A DNA stretch of 20,550 bases from NCBI GenBank assembly GCA_900769525.1, contig CAAGGY010000032.1, positions 1-20,550 of the forward strand, read 5' to 3'. The notes beneath the pieces were generated by a model that was not told where the DNA came from, searched no databases, and saw nothing but the letters and a program-made list of their open reading frames with translations. Source of the DNA: an uncultured Alistipes sp. GTDB taxonomy: Bacteria; Bacteroidota; Bacteroidia; Bacteroidales; Rikenellaceae. Position 1 is the stretch's first letter. Each line of letters starts with the position of its first letter. The translations under genes and the position numbers were made by a program. Shown here piece after piece: positions 1 through 7,174 of this stretch.

Positions 1-1698
1 GAGGATCTTCGTTTCAACCTCAACCTCGGTGTTGACGTATCTAAGTCAAACGGTACTGTTGACGTAGCTCCAGGTGCTGAGCAGTCTATCCACTCTACTG
101 GTGAGGCTGGTTCAGGTTACCACACTAACTACTCACAGCTTAAGCGCGACCAGACTTTGGAGTTCTACGGTGCTTACGCTAAGACTTTGGGTGACCACTC
201 ATTCGACGTGATGTTGGGTTACTCTTGGCAGTGGTTCTACACTCAGTCTTTCAACGAGACTATGCGTGTAGCTGATGTTACTAAGTGGGATGTTTACAGC
301 GGCGAGCCTTATGTAGCTTTGGATCCTACAGCTGCTAACTACTACATCTCTGAGCCTAAGGTCTCTAAGTCAGAATACTTCCTCGTATCATTCTTCGGTC
401 GTCTTAACTACTCTTACGCAAACCGCTACTCAATCACAGCTACATTGCGTGCCGATGGTACATCACGCTTTGCTAACAACAAGTGGGGTATCTTCCCATC
501 TGTAGCTTTGGCTTGGAACATTAAGAACGAGTCATTCTTGGAGGATGTTGACGCTGTTTCAGCATTGAAGCTCCGTTTGAGCTACGGTCAGACTGGTCAG
601 CAGGATGTTGGTGGCTTGTACGATGCACTTCCTACCTATTATTATAACCAGCTCGGTTCATACTACCCATTCGGTGGCTACACTGATGAGACTGGTTTGG
701 TACACCCAATTAAGCCTGTAGGCTACAACGCCGACCTTAAGTGGGAGACTACTACTACTTACAACGCAGGTCTCGACTTCGGCTTCCTCGATGGTCGCAT
801 CACAGCAAGCGTTGACGCTTACTACCGTCAGACTAAGGACCTCTTGAACTACACTCCAGTTCCTGCAGGTGCTAACCTTACTAACTACCTCAATGCAAAC
901 ATCGGTGACTTGGAGAATATCGGTGTTGAGGTTGAGTTGAACGCTGTTGCTATCCAGAGCAAGGATTGGTACTGGAACATCGGTGCTAACGTTGCTTGGA
1001 ACAAGAACAAGATCACTCGTTTGACTAACGACGACGAGGCTGAGGGTTACTACGGTGTTGATACAGGTGGTTACTCAGGTGGTGTTGGTGGTACTTGCCA
1101 GGTTCACCAGACAGGTCAGCCTACTAACTCATTCTACGTTTACCAGCAGATCTACGACGCAAACGGCAATCCTATCGAGGGCTTGTACGTAGACCGCAAC
1201 GGCGATGGTACAGTTAACGAGCAGGATAAGTATGTTTACAAGAAGGCTGCTCCAGACGTGACTATCGGTTTCAACACTCAGTTGTCTTGGAAGAACCTCA
1301 CATTGGCTATTGCTGCTCACGCAAACATTGGTAACTATGTTTACGACAACATCGCATCTAATGGTGAGCTCTTGACAGACCTCTGGACAAACAACTTCAC
1401 TAACAACCGTGTTGTTTCTGCTCCTCAGACAAACTTCCGTTCATCAGGTCAGTACTTGTCAGACTACTACGTGCGCAATGCTTCATTCTTCAAGATTGAT
1501 AACATCACCTTGAGCTACCGCATTCCACTTGGTAAGGCTGCAGGTCGCACTCCTGCATTGGATATCTTTGCAACCGTATCTAACGTAGCTACTTTCACTG
1601 GTTACAAGGGTATCGATCCTGAGATCTTCTCTGGTATCGACAACAACATGTACCCACGTCCACGTACCTACATCCTCGGTGTGAAGTTTAATTTCTAA
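1..1698 (+). CDS. susC: SusC-like TonB-dependent outer-membrane transporter, 3' part
   Basis: The reading frame is open from base 1 and the visible 565 residues are the C-terminal part of a SusC/RagA beta-barrel; the signal peptide, carboxypeptidase-like domain and plug lie upstream of the window. Family signs are the barrel motifs LKLRLSYGQTG, LKWETTTTYNAGLDFGF and DAYYRQTKDLL, alternating aromatic strands throughout, and a C-terminal FNF ending typical of outer-membrane barrels. A TTG at 157 could be misread as a start, but the protein-like frame runs through it. SusC proteins import oligosaccharides across the outer membrane using TonB energy, with SusD as a lid. The susD-like gene follows 23 bases after the stop, so they are surely co-transcribed. 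Ser codons are TCT, TCA or AGC and I found no TCG, suggesting strong expression. The alpha-glucan substrate is inferred from the downstream enzymes. Confidence 0.96.
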   Translation, partial: EDLRFNLNLGVDVSKSNGTVDVAPGAEQSIHSTGEAGSGYHTNYSQLKRDQTLEFYGAYAKTLGDHSFDVMLGYSWQWFYTQSFNETMRVADVTKWDVYSGEPYVALDPTAANYYISEPKVSKSEYFLVSFFGRLNYSYANRYSITATLRADGTSRFANNKWGIFPSVALAWNIKNESFLEDVDAVSALKLRLSYGQTGQQDVGGLYDALPTYYYNQLGSYYPFGGYTDETGLVHPIKPVGYNADLKWETTTTYNAGLDFGFLDGRITASVDAYYRQTKDLLNYTPVPAGANLTNYLNANIGDLENIGVEVELNAVAIQSKDWYWNIGANVAWNKNKITRLTNDDEAEGYYGVDTGGYSGGVGGTCQVHQTGQPTNSFYVYQQIYDANGNPIEGLYVDRNGDGTVNEQDKYVYKKAAPDVTIGFNTQLSWKNLTLAIAAHANIGNYVYDNIASNGELLTDLWTNNFTNNRVVSAPQTNFRSSGQYLSDYYVRNASFFKIDNITLSYRIPLGKAAGRTPALDIFATVSNVATFTGYKGIDPEIFSGIDNNMYPRPRTYILGVKFNF

Positions 1699-1721
1699 TC
1701 GTCTAAAATCGAATAAGTATT

Positions 1722-3278
1722 ATGAAAAATATTAAAGTTTTAATGTTGGCTGTTGCCGGAGTTTTTGCTCTTGGCTTTAGCTCGTGCGTTAACGATTTGG
1801 ACGTGACTCCTATCGATCCTAACGTACAGCTCCCAGCCGATGTCTTGAAGGACGAGGCTGCTTTCGAGGCATTGCTCGCTAAGTGCTACCAGGGCCTTGC
1901 TTGCTCATCATCAGATGGTGCTAACGGTGGTCCAGATATTAGCGGTGTTGATGGTGGTTTTGGTCAGTACTTGCGTGCTTACTTCAACCTCCAGTGCTTG
2001 ACTACTGATGAGGCTACTTGCTGCTGGAACGATACTGGTTTGCCAGACATGCACAACATGAACTGGCAGGCATCTAACCAGTTTATCGTTGCTATGTACT
2101 ACCGTATTTTCTACCAGGTAAGTCTCTGCAACGAGCTTATCCGTCAGGTGAACGATAATCCTGCAGGTGTTGATTTCCAGCACAAGGAGGCTCTTATCGC
2201 TGAGGCTCGTGCATTGCGTGCTTTGTCTTACTACCACGCTGTAGATATGTTTGGTAACGTGCCTTTCTCTACTGAGAACGACTCTGTAGGCGCTGTTGGT
2301 CCTAAGCAGATTAGCCGTGCAGACCTCTTCGACTATATTGAGAAGGAGTGTAAGGAGCTTATCGAGGGTAACGACCTCGCTGCTGAGGGCACTAACACTT
2401 ATGGCCGTTGCGACAAGGGCTTCGTGAAGATGATTCTTGCTAAGTTGTACCTCAATGCTGAGGTTTACATCGGTGAGGATCGCTACGCTGAGTGTGCTGC
2501 TATCTGCGAGGATTTGGTTGCTACATACTCTTTGGCAGAGAACTTCGCTGATTTGTTTGCCGCTGATAACGACCGTTTCGCTGTAGGTACAGAGGAGATT
2601 ATCTTCGCAGTTCCTCACGATGGTATCAACACTACATCTTACGGTGGTACTAACTTCCTTATCTTCGCTGGTACAGGTGGTGACATGAACGCTGCTGCTG
2701 CTGGTATCTCATCTGGTTGGGGTGGTTTGTCAGTAACTAAGCAGGTTTCTGAGCGCTACACTGAGGGCGATGCACGTGCTATGTTCTTCACTGACTACGG
2801 CACTGAGATCGTTGACATCTTCACATTTACTTCAGGCGGTTACAAGTCTGTTAAGTTCCGTAATGTTAAGAGCAACGGTGAGGCTGGTCAGACCACAGGT
2901 CACGTTGATACCGATTGGCCATTGTTCCGTGTTGCTGATGCTCACCTTATGTTGGCTGAGTGTGCTGCACGTGGTAAGGCAGACAAAGCTAAGGGCCTTG
3001 CATCTTTGAACGCTGTTCGTGAGCGTGCAGGTGTAGCTGCTGTTACATCTTACACAGCTCAGGATGTTCTCGACGAGCGTTCACGTGAGCTTATGTGGGA
3101 GGGTACTCGTCGTACTGACCTCGTTCGCTTCGGCCAATTCACAACAGGTGATTACCTCTGGGAGTATAAGGGTTCGTTGAAGGAGGGCCAGGCAGTTGCT
3201 GACTACCGCAACCTCTTCCCATTGCCACCAGCAGATGTTAACGCTAACGGTAACCTCAAGCAGAACGCTGGTTACTAA
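1722..3278 (+). CDS. susD: SusD-like glycan-binding outer-membrane lipoprotein
   Basis: This 518-residue protein starts with a lipoprotein signal peptide ending at Cys22 (FSSC). SusD/RagB hallmarks are a helical, TPR-rich N-terminal half containing AEARALRALSYYHAVDMFG (about residues 162-180), then ADAHLMLAECA and LNAVRERAGV, then ERSRELMWEGTRRTDLVRFG, and the characteristic FPLPPADVNANGNL ending near the C-terminus. SusD proteins sit on the cell surface as a hinged lid on SusC and bind the incoming oligosaccharide. The gene lies between the SusC and SusE/F-like genes, the canonical order. Length is normal for the family. Codon use matches the strongly biased SusC gene. Family assignment is secure; the starch-like ligand is inferred from the neighbouring GH13 enzymes. 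Confidence 0.96.
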   Translation: MKNIKVLMLAVAGVFALGFSSCVNDLDVTPIDPNVQLPADVLKDEAAFEALLAKCYQGLACSSSDGANGGPDISGVDGGFGQYLRAYFNLQCLTTDEATCCWNDTGLPDMHNMNWQASNQFIVAMYYRIFYQVSLCNELIRQVNDNPAGVDFQHKEALIAEARALRALSYYHAVDMFGNVPFSTENDSVGAVGPKQISRADLFDYIEKECKELIEGNDLAAEGTNTYGRCDKGFVKMILAKLYLNAEVYIGEDRYAECAAICEDLVATYSLAENFADLFAADNDRFAVGTEEIIFAVPHDGINTTSYGGTNFLIFAGTGGDMNAAAAGISSGWGGLSVTKQVSERYTEGDARAMFFTDYGTEIVDIFTFTSGGYKSVKFRNVKSNGEAGQTTGHVDTDWPLFRVADAHLMLAECAARGKADKAKGLASLNAVRERAGVAAVTSYTAQDVLDERSRELMWEGTRRTDLVRFGQFTTGDYLWEYKGSLKEGQAVADYRNLFPLPPADVNANGNLKQNAGY

Positions 3279-3314
3279 TAGTTAGTCACGTTAAACAAAT
3301 AAAACTAACAGGAA

Positions 3315-5786
3315 ATGAAAAAGTTATTATATAGCATTTTGGCTCTTGCAGGTCTCACGATGGCATCGTGTACACAGGAGCATATCGACGTGCAGTATAT
3401 TCCTGAGAATGCTGTCGCTCCAACATTGGGCGATATTCAGGGCTGCGAGCTCCAGGATGGTGGCGCTGACATCGTTGTAGAGTACACCAAGGCTGACTTC
3501 GGTGTTGCTACCAATAAGGCTCATGGCCTCTACGTATCTAAGTCAGAGGATATGGCCGATATGAAGAAGGCTGAAAAGGCTACCTTCGGCGATACTACTA
3601 TCACAATGACCCAGTCAGCCCTTAACGTTCTCGCTTTGGACTTTGCTGCTGCAGGCGAGGAGGTAGATATGTACTTCGCTGTTGTTGCAACCCTTAGCAC
3701 TGATAAGGGTGCTGCTGTTCCAGGTACTGAGCTTCAGTCAAACGTTGTTAAGGCTACATTCAAGACATACGTGGCTGATATCTTGCCTACTGATAAGTTC
3801 GATAAGGTTTGGGTTATCGGTAACTACTGCGGTTGGGCACACGATAAGACTCAGTTCTTGTTCGACTACAACTCTACAGGCACTACATACTCTGGTGTCG
3901 TAGACTTCGCAGGTGCTGATGGCGTATCTATGGCTGCTGATGGCTTCAAGCTTACTGGTATTGCTGGTTGGGATGACTCTTGCAACTGGGGTGAGGAGAC
4001 TAAGGCTGAGGCTGCTGATGAGCCTGCATCTGTCCAGCTTATCACTGGTGGTGGCTCACAGGATATCAAGCGCTACGCAAAGCGTTTCTATGGCTTCGAG
4101 TTCGACAAGACCACTTTGGTATTGAAGAAGTCTTGGGGTGCTGATCAGATTGGTATCATCGGTTTGAACGGCGACTGGACGACTGATATCGTTATGGAGT
4201 ACAATCCTAAGTGGACTCGCTTCTATGCTGATGTTGATATTACTGCTGATTGCACAATGAAGTTCCGTGCTGATGCAGCTTGGGATCTCAACTGGGGCGC
4301 TGCTGCATTTGGTCTTGAGGGTGATGCCGATGGTAATATCAAGGTTACAGCTGGTAAGTATCGTGTATACTTCAACCCAGTAGCAGGTATTCTTGAGTTC
4401 AATGCCAAGAACTACGGTACTGAGGAGGATACTGCTAATGGTGGTGGTACTACTCCAGAGCCAGAGGGTCCTGTAACTGAGCCAGATCGTTGGGGTGTTG
4501 TTGGTACTATCACCGAGTGGGGTGGCCAGGCTGACCTCTATATGAGCGAGGTAGGCGAGAACCTCTACGTTCGTATGGGTGTTACTGTTACTGACGCTGA
4601 TCAGTTCAAGGTACGTTTCAACAACGGCTGGGACATCAACTATGGTGCTGCTGGCGAAGTTGAGCCTTTCGCAGTTACTGTAGGCGAGGAGTTGGCACTT
4701 ACTGCAGGTGGTAAGAACCTCTCAGCTCCTGCTGGTACATACGACATCTACTTCAACGTTGTTGACTTCAAGATATGGGTAATGCCTCAGGGCGAGACTC
4801 CTGGTGGCGTTGAGGTTAAGACCGTGAAGATTTATGTAGATGTTACTGCTACTAATTGGACAGAGTGTAGCATTTGGGCGTGGGATAATGATGCTAACTA
4901 CACTGGTGGCACATGGCCAGGTGAGCTCCTCTCAAAGGATGGCGACAACTATGTATGGAATGTGCCTGCTGACGCTCTTGGTAAGACAATCAATGTCATC
5001 TTTAACAACAATAATAATGGCGAGCAGACTGCCGACATTAATGGCGTTGTAATGGATCAGGATCACTACTTCGTAGTTAATGCAGACTTCAGCTACACTA
5101 TGGATGGTGAAACTCCAATAGAGCCTGAGAAGCCAGCTGAGACTACTTATGGTCTTATCGGTGAATTCAACGGTTGGGGTGCTGATATTGACCTTGTAGC
5201 TCGTGGCGACGGTTGGTATGTAACAGAGGGTCTCGCAGTTACTGCAGGTAAGCTCCTTATCCGTTTGAACGACGCTTGGGATGAGAAGTTCGGTAACGAT
5301 GGTTCTACACTCGTTATCGGTGAGAACACCTTGACATACGGCGGTGCTGATATGTTGATCGAGGCTGGTACTTACGACTTCTACTTCAACCCATCATCTT
5401 CAAAGTTGTTCTTGGTTAATGCTGGCGATGAGGATCCTACAGCTGGCGGCGCTGCTGATGTTTGGACTATCAAGGGTGACGTTAACAACACTCAGTGGAA
5501 TAATGGTGAGGTTGCAACTGAGCTTGTTGATGGCTTCTACGTAGCTAAGAACGTAACATTCCAGGACTCTTGGAACGAGGGCGCTAACTTCAAGGTGCTT
5601 AAGAATGGTACTTGGATGGGCTCAACTGCAGGTGGTACACACAACGTAGGCGATGCTATCGCTGTATCTGACGGTGGTAGCAACATTACTATGAATGTTA
5701 CACTTGATACTCCTTACGACATCTACATTGACGGTGCAAACAACAATGTGTATGTTGTAGAGGCTGGTGCAACTCCTGCAATCTAA
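3315..5786 (+). CDS. SusE/SusF-like multi-module starch-binding lipoprotein
   Basis: An 823-residue lipoprotein, with its signal peptide ending at Cys19 (MASC). After an Ig-like SusE N-terminal domain (about 25-155) I see repeated modules at about 160-275, 277-365, 391-495, 611-703 and 715-820. Four of them start with a phrase like VWVIGNYCGW, GIIGLNGDW, WGVVGTITEW or YGLIGEFNGW, as in SusE/SusF binding domains. The module at about 502-595 differs: its IWAWD, TWPGEL and FNNNNNGEQT motifs resemble CBM26 starch-binding modules. Two acidic, Pro/Thr-rich linkers (366-390 and 596-610) separate blocks. SusE and SusF of Bacteroides thetaiotaomicron are much shorter (roughly 390 and 490 residues), so this looks like one enlarged protein doing both jobs. 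It should sit on the cell surface and hold starch near SusCD. It is the third gene of the operon, 36 bases after susD. Confidence 0.9.
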   Translation: MKKLLYSILALAGLTMASCTQEHIDVQYIPENAVAPTLGDIQGCELQDGGADIVVEYTKADFGVATNKAHGLYVSKSEDMADMKKAEKATFGDTTITMTQSALNVLALDFAAAGEEVDMYFAVVATLSTDKGAAVPGTELQSNVVKATFKTYVADILPTDKFDKVWVIGNYCGWAHDKTQFLFDYNSTGTTYSGVVDFAGADGVSMAADGFKLTGIAGWDDSCNWGEETKAEAADEPASVQLITGGGSQDIKRYAKRFYGFEFDKTTLVLKKSWGADQIGIIGLNGDWTTDIVMEYNPKWTRFYADVDITADCTMKFRADAAWDLNWGAAAFGLEGDADGNIKVTAGKYRVYFNPVAGILEFNAKNYGTEEDTANGGGTTPEPEGPVTEPDRWGVVGTITEWGGQADLYMSEVGENLYVRMGVTVTDADQFKVRFNNGWDINYGAAGEVEPFAVTVGEELALTAGGKNLSAPAGTYDIYFNVVDFKIWVMPQGETPGGVEVKTVKIYVDVTATNWTECSIWAWDNDANYTGGTWPGELLSKDGDNYVWNVPADALGKTINVIFNNNNNGEQTADINGVVMDQDHYFVVNADFSYTMDGETPIEPEKPAETTYGLIGEFNGWGADIDLVARGDGWYVTEGLAVTAGKLLIRLNDAWDEKFGNDGSTLVIGENTLTYGGADMLIEAGTYDFYFNPSSSKLFLVNAGDEDPTAGGAADVWTIKGDVNNTQWNNGEVATELVDGFYVAKNVTFQDSWNEGANFKVLKNGTWMGSTAGGTHNVGDAIAVSDGGSNITMNVTLDTPYDIYIDGANNNVYVVEAGATPAI

Positions 5787-5795
5787 TTCCTAATT

Positions 5796-5829
5796 AATAC
5801 CACGTGCGCACACGTGCGTGCGTGGTATT
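5796..5829 (+). promoter_or_regulatory. Intercistronic hairpin 1 (possible mRNA processing or attenuation element)
   Basis: The arms AATACCACG and CGTGGTATT pair perfectly. Pairing continues inward through two G-U pairs and a short GC-rich stem to a small loop, giving about 14 pairs. No U-run follows directly, so it is not a classic intrinsic terminator. It lies just after the SusE/F-like gene stop and may stabilise the upstream susCDE message or reduce read-through into the enzyme genes; that role is inference. Confidence 0.6.
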
Positions 5830-5835
5830 GCCTTT

Positions 5836-5865
5836 GGTCGGGCGGCTTTGATCGGCCTCCCGACC
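5836..5865 (+). promoter_or_regulatory. Intercistronic hairpin 2, in tandem with hairpin 1
   Basis: GGTCGGG pairs with CCCGACC. After one C/T mismatch, GGC pairs with GCC around an 8-base loop. It starts 6 bases after hairpin 1 and ends 22 bases before the GH53-like start codon. A short AT-rich stretch but no U-tract follows. With hairpin 1 it fills most of the 101-base gap between the binding-protein genes and the enzyme genes. Confidence 0.6.
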
Positions 5866-5887
5866 CCTAATTAAAACGATGTAGAGT

Positions 5888-7153
5888 ATGAAGAAGTTAT
5901 TGTGGGGCTTAGTCCCATTGCTGATATTTTCGCTGGTGGCGTGTGGTGGTGATGAGGATATCAAGCTACCCGACAACCCAAATAAGGAGGAGCCTAAACC
6001 AGAACCAGAGCCAGAGCCCGTGCCAGAGGTTGATAGGTTCTACAAGGGTACAACTATGTCGTTTGCGAACTATCTCATCGACTTTGGATTGGTGTATCGT
6101 GAGAATGGCGAGGTGACAAACCCCTATAAGTCGGTCAAGCATCACGGTGCAAATATCGTGCGATTGCAGCTCGATAGGGTAGCCTTTTCGGAGATTAATG
6201 GCGTAACAATCGACTGGCAGCAGTGGGAGCGTGTTGTTGAGGATGCCAAGTGTGCAAAGGCAGAGGGCCTTGACATTATGCTCACGCTTAAGCCCGACTA
6301 TGACAAATATACGTCGACTTCAGCACAACATAACAATATACCAGACGATTGGAAGTCGCTCGATGAGAATACGCTTGGTGGCGAGCTCTACAAGTGGGTC
6401 TACGATACGCTCGAAGCACTCCACAACGAGGGTATTGACCCAAAGATTGTGGCTGTGGGCAACGAGGTAAACATTGGCTTTCTGCTCAATGGCCAGCACG
6501 ATGCAGCACGAACAGCACGTCTACTAAACTATGGCCACAATGCTGTGCGCACCTATGCTCGTAACACTGGTGTCGAGGTGCTCTCGGCACTACACATCGC
6601 CAATCCATCGAAGATTGGCTATGTGGATACATATGCAAATGAGGGTTGTACAAACTACGACATCATCGCTCTGTCGTGGTATCCTGGCACGAACATCGGC
6701 CACTCGATGGGCTCGTATGCAAACTTCGAGGCTTTGGGCAATGATATGCTCTCGAAGCATGGCAAGCGCATCATGATTCTCGAGACCGCATACTCGTTCA
6801 CTACGGGTACGGTCAATGGTCAGTGGATGGGCGACTGGTGCGATAACTCCTACAACTATCCCGACTGGAACGATGCAACAAATGCCCAGAACTACACACC
6901 CGTAAAGCAGCGTGCGTGGCTTAAGGCTCTGGCCGAGGATGTGAAGGCTGGTGGTGGCATCGGCCTTATCACCTGGGGCACAGAGTCGCTGCCCGACCTC
7001 TTGGAGGGTAAGGCTCAGGGCCACGGTCTTGGTCTATACACCTATCCTGCCGCTTGGGGCTACGGCTCAACATGGGAGAATAACTCATATTGGGACTTTA
7101 CCAACGGCAACAACCTCCACGAGGGTATCGACTGGATGATGGATATTGAGTAA
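5888..7153 (+). CDS. Divergent GH53-like glycoside hydrolase, lipoprotein
   Basis: A 421-residue lipoprotein (signal peptide ending LVAC19) with acidic residues at 22-24 (DED) and a Glu/Pro linker at about 34-48, as expected of a surface-displayed enzyme. From about residue 51 it resembles the GH53 (beta/alpha)8 barrel: FYKGTTMSF at the start, GANIVRLQL, then VGNEV with the likely acid/base Glu193, DIIALSWYPG, and ILETAYSFT with the likely nucleophile Glu299. Characterised GH53 enzymes are endo-beta-1,4-galactanases. Usual family motifs are altered here: the expected R-W after VRLR, the HYSD-WADPGKQ segment and the YWEPAW ending are not found as such. It is the only enzyme in the operon not belonging to GH13. 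Specificity is therefore uncertain; it could act on galactan, on another beta-glycan mixed with starch, or have new activity. Ser is TCG in 14 of 18 codons, unlike the three upstream genes. Confidence 0.8.
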   Translation: MKKLLWGLVPLLIFSLVACGGDEDIKLPDNPNKEEPKPEPEPEPVPEVDRFYKGTTMSFANYLIDFGLVYRENGEVTNPYKSVKHHGANIVRLQLDRVAFSEINGVTIDWQQWERVVEDAKCAKAEGLDIMLTLKPDYDKYTSTSAQHNNIPDDWKSLDENTLGGELYKWVYDTLEALHNEGIDPKIVAVGNEVNIGFLLNGQHDAARTARLLNYGHNAVRTYARNTGVEVLSALHIANPSKIGYVDTYANEGCTNYDIIALSWYPGTNIGHSMGSYANFEALGNDMLSKHGKRIMILETAYSFTTGTVNGQWMGDWCDNSYNYPDWNDATNAQNYTPVKQRAWLKALAEDVKAGGGIGLITWGTESLPDLLEGKAQGHGLGLYTYPAAWGYGSTWENNSYWDFTNGNNLHEGIDWMMDIE

Positions 7154-7174
7154 ATTAACTAAACACACAATACA

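Noticed and set aside
157..1698. TTG at 157 as start of the SusC-like gene
   Set aside because: The same frame is open and protein-like back to base 1, and a SusC protein needs its upstream plug and signal; the gene is simply cut by the window edge.
1911..2618. Long minus-strand open frame opposite susD
   Set aside because: It is a shadow of strongly biased codons on the + strand, with no family features, promoter or signal.
5989..6030. Glu/Pro repeat as a DNA repeat or CRISPR-like array
   Set aside because: It is a short in-frame linker after a lipoprotein signal; there are no spaced direct repeats.
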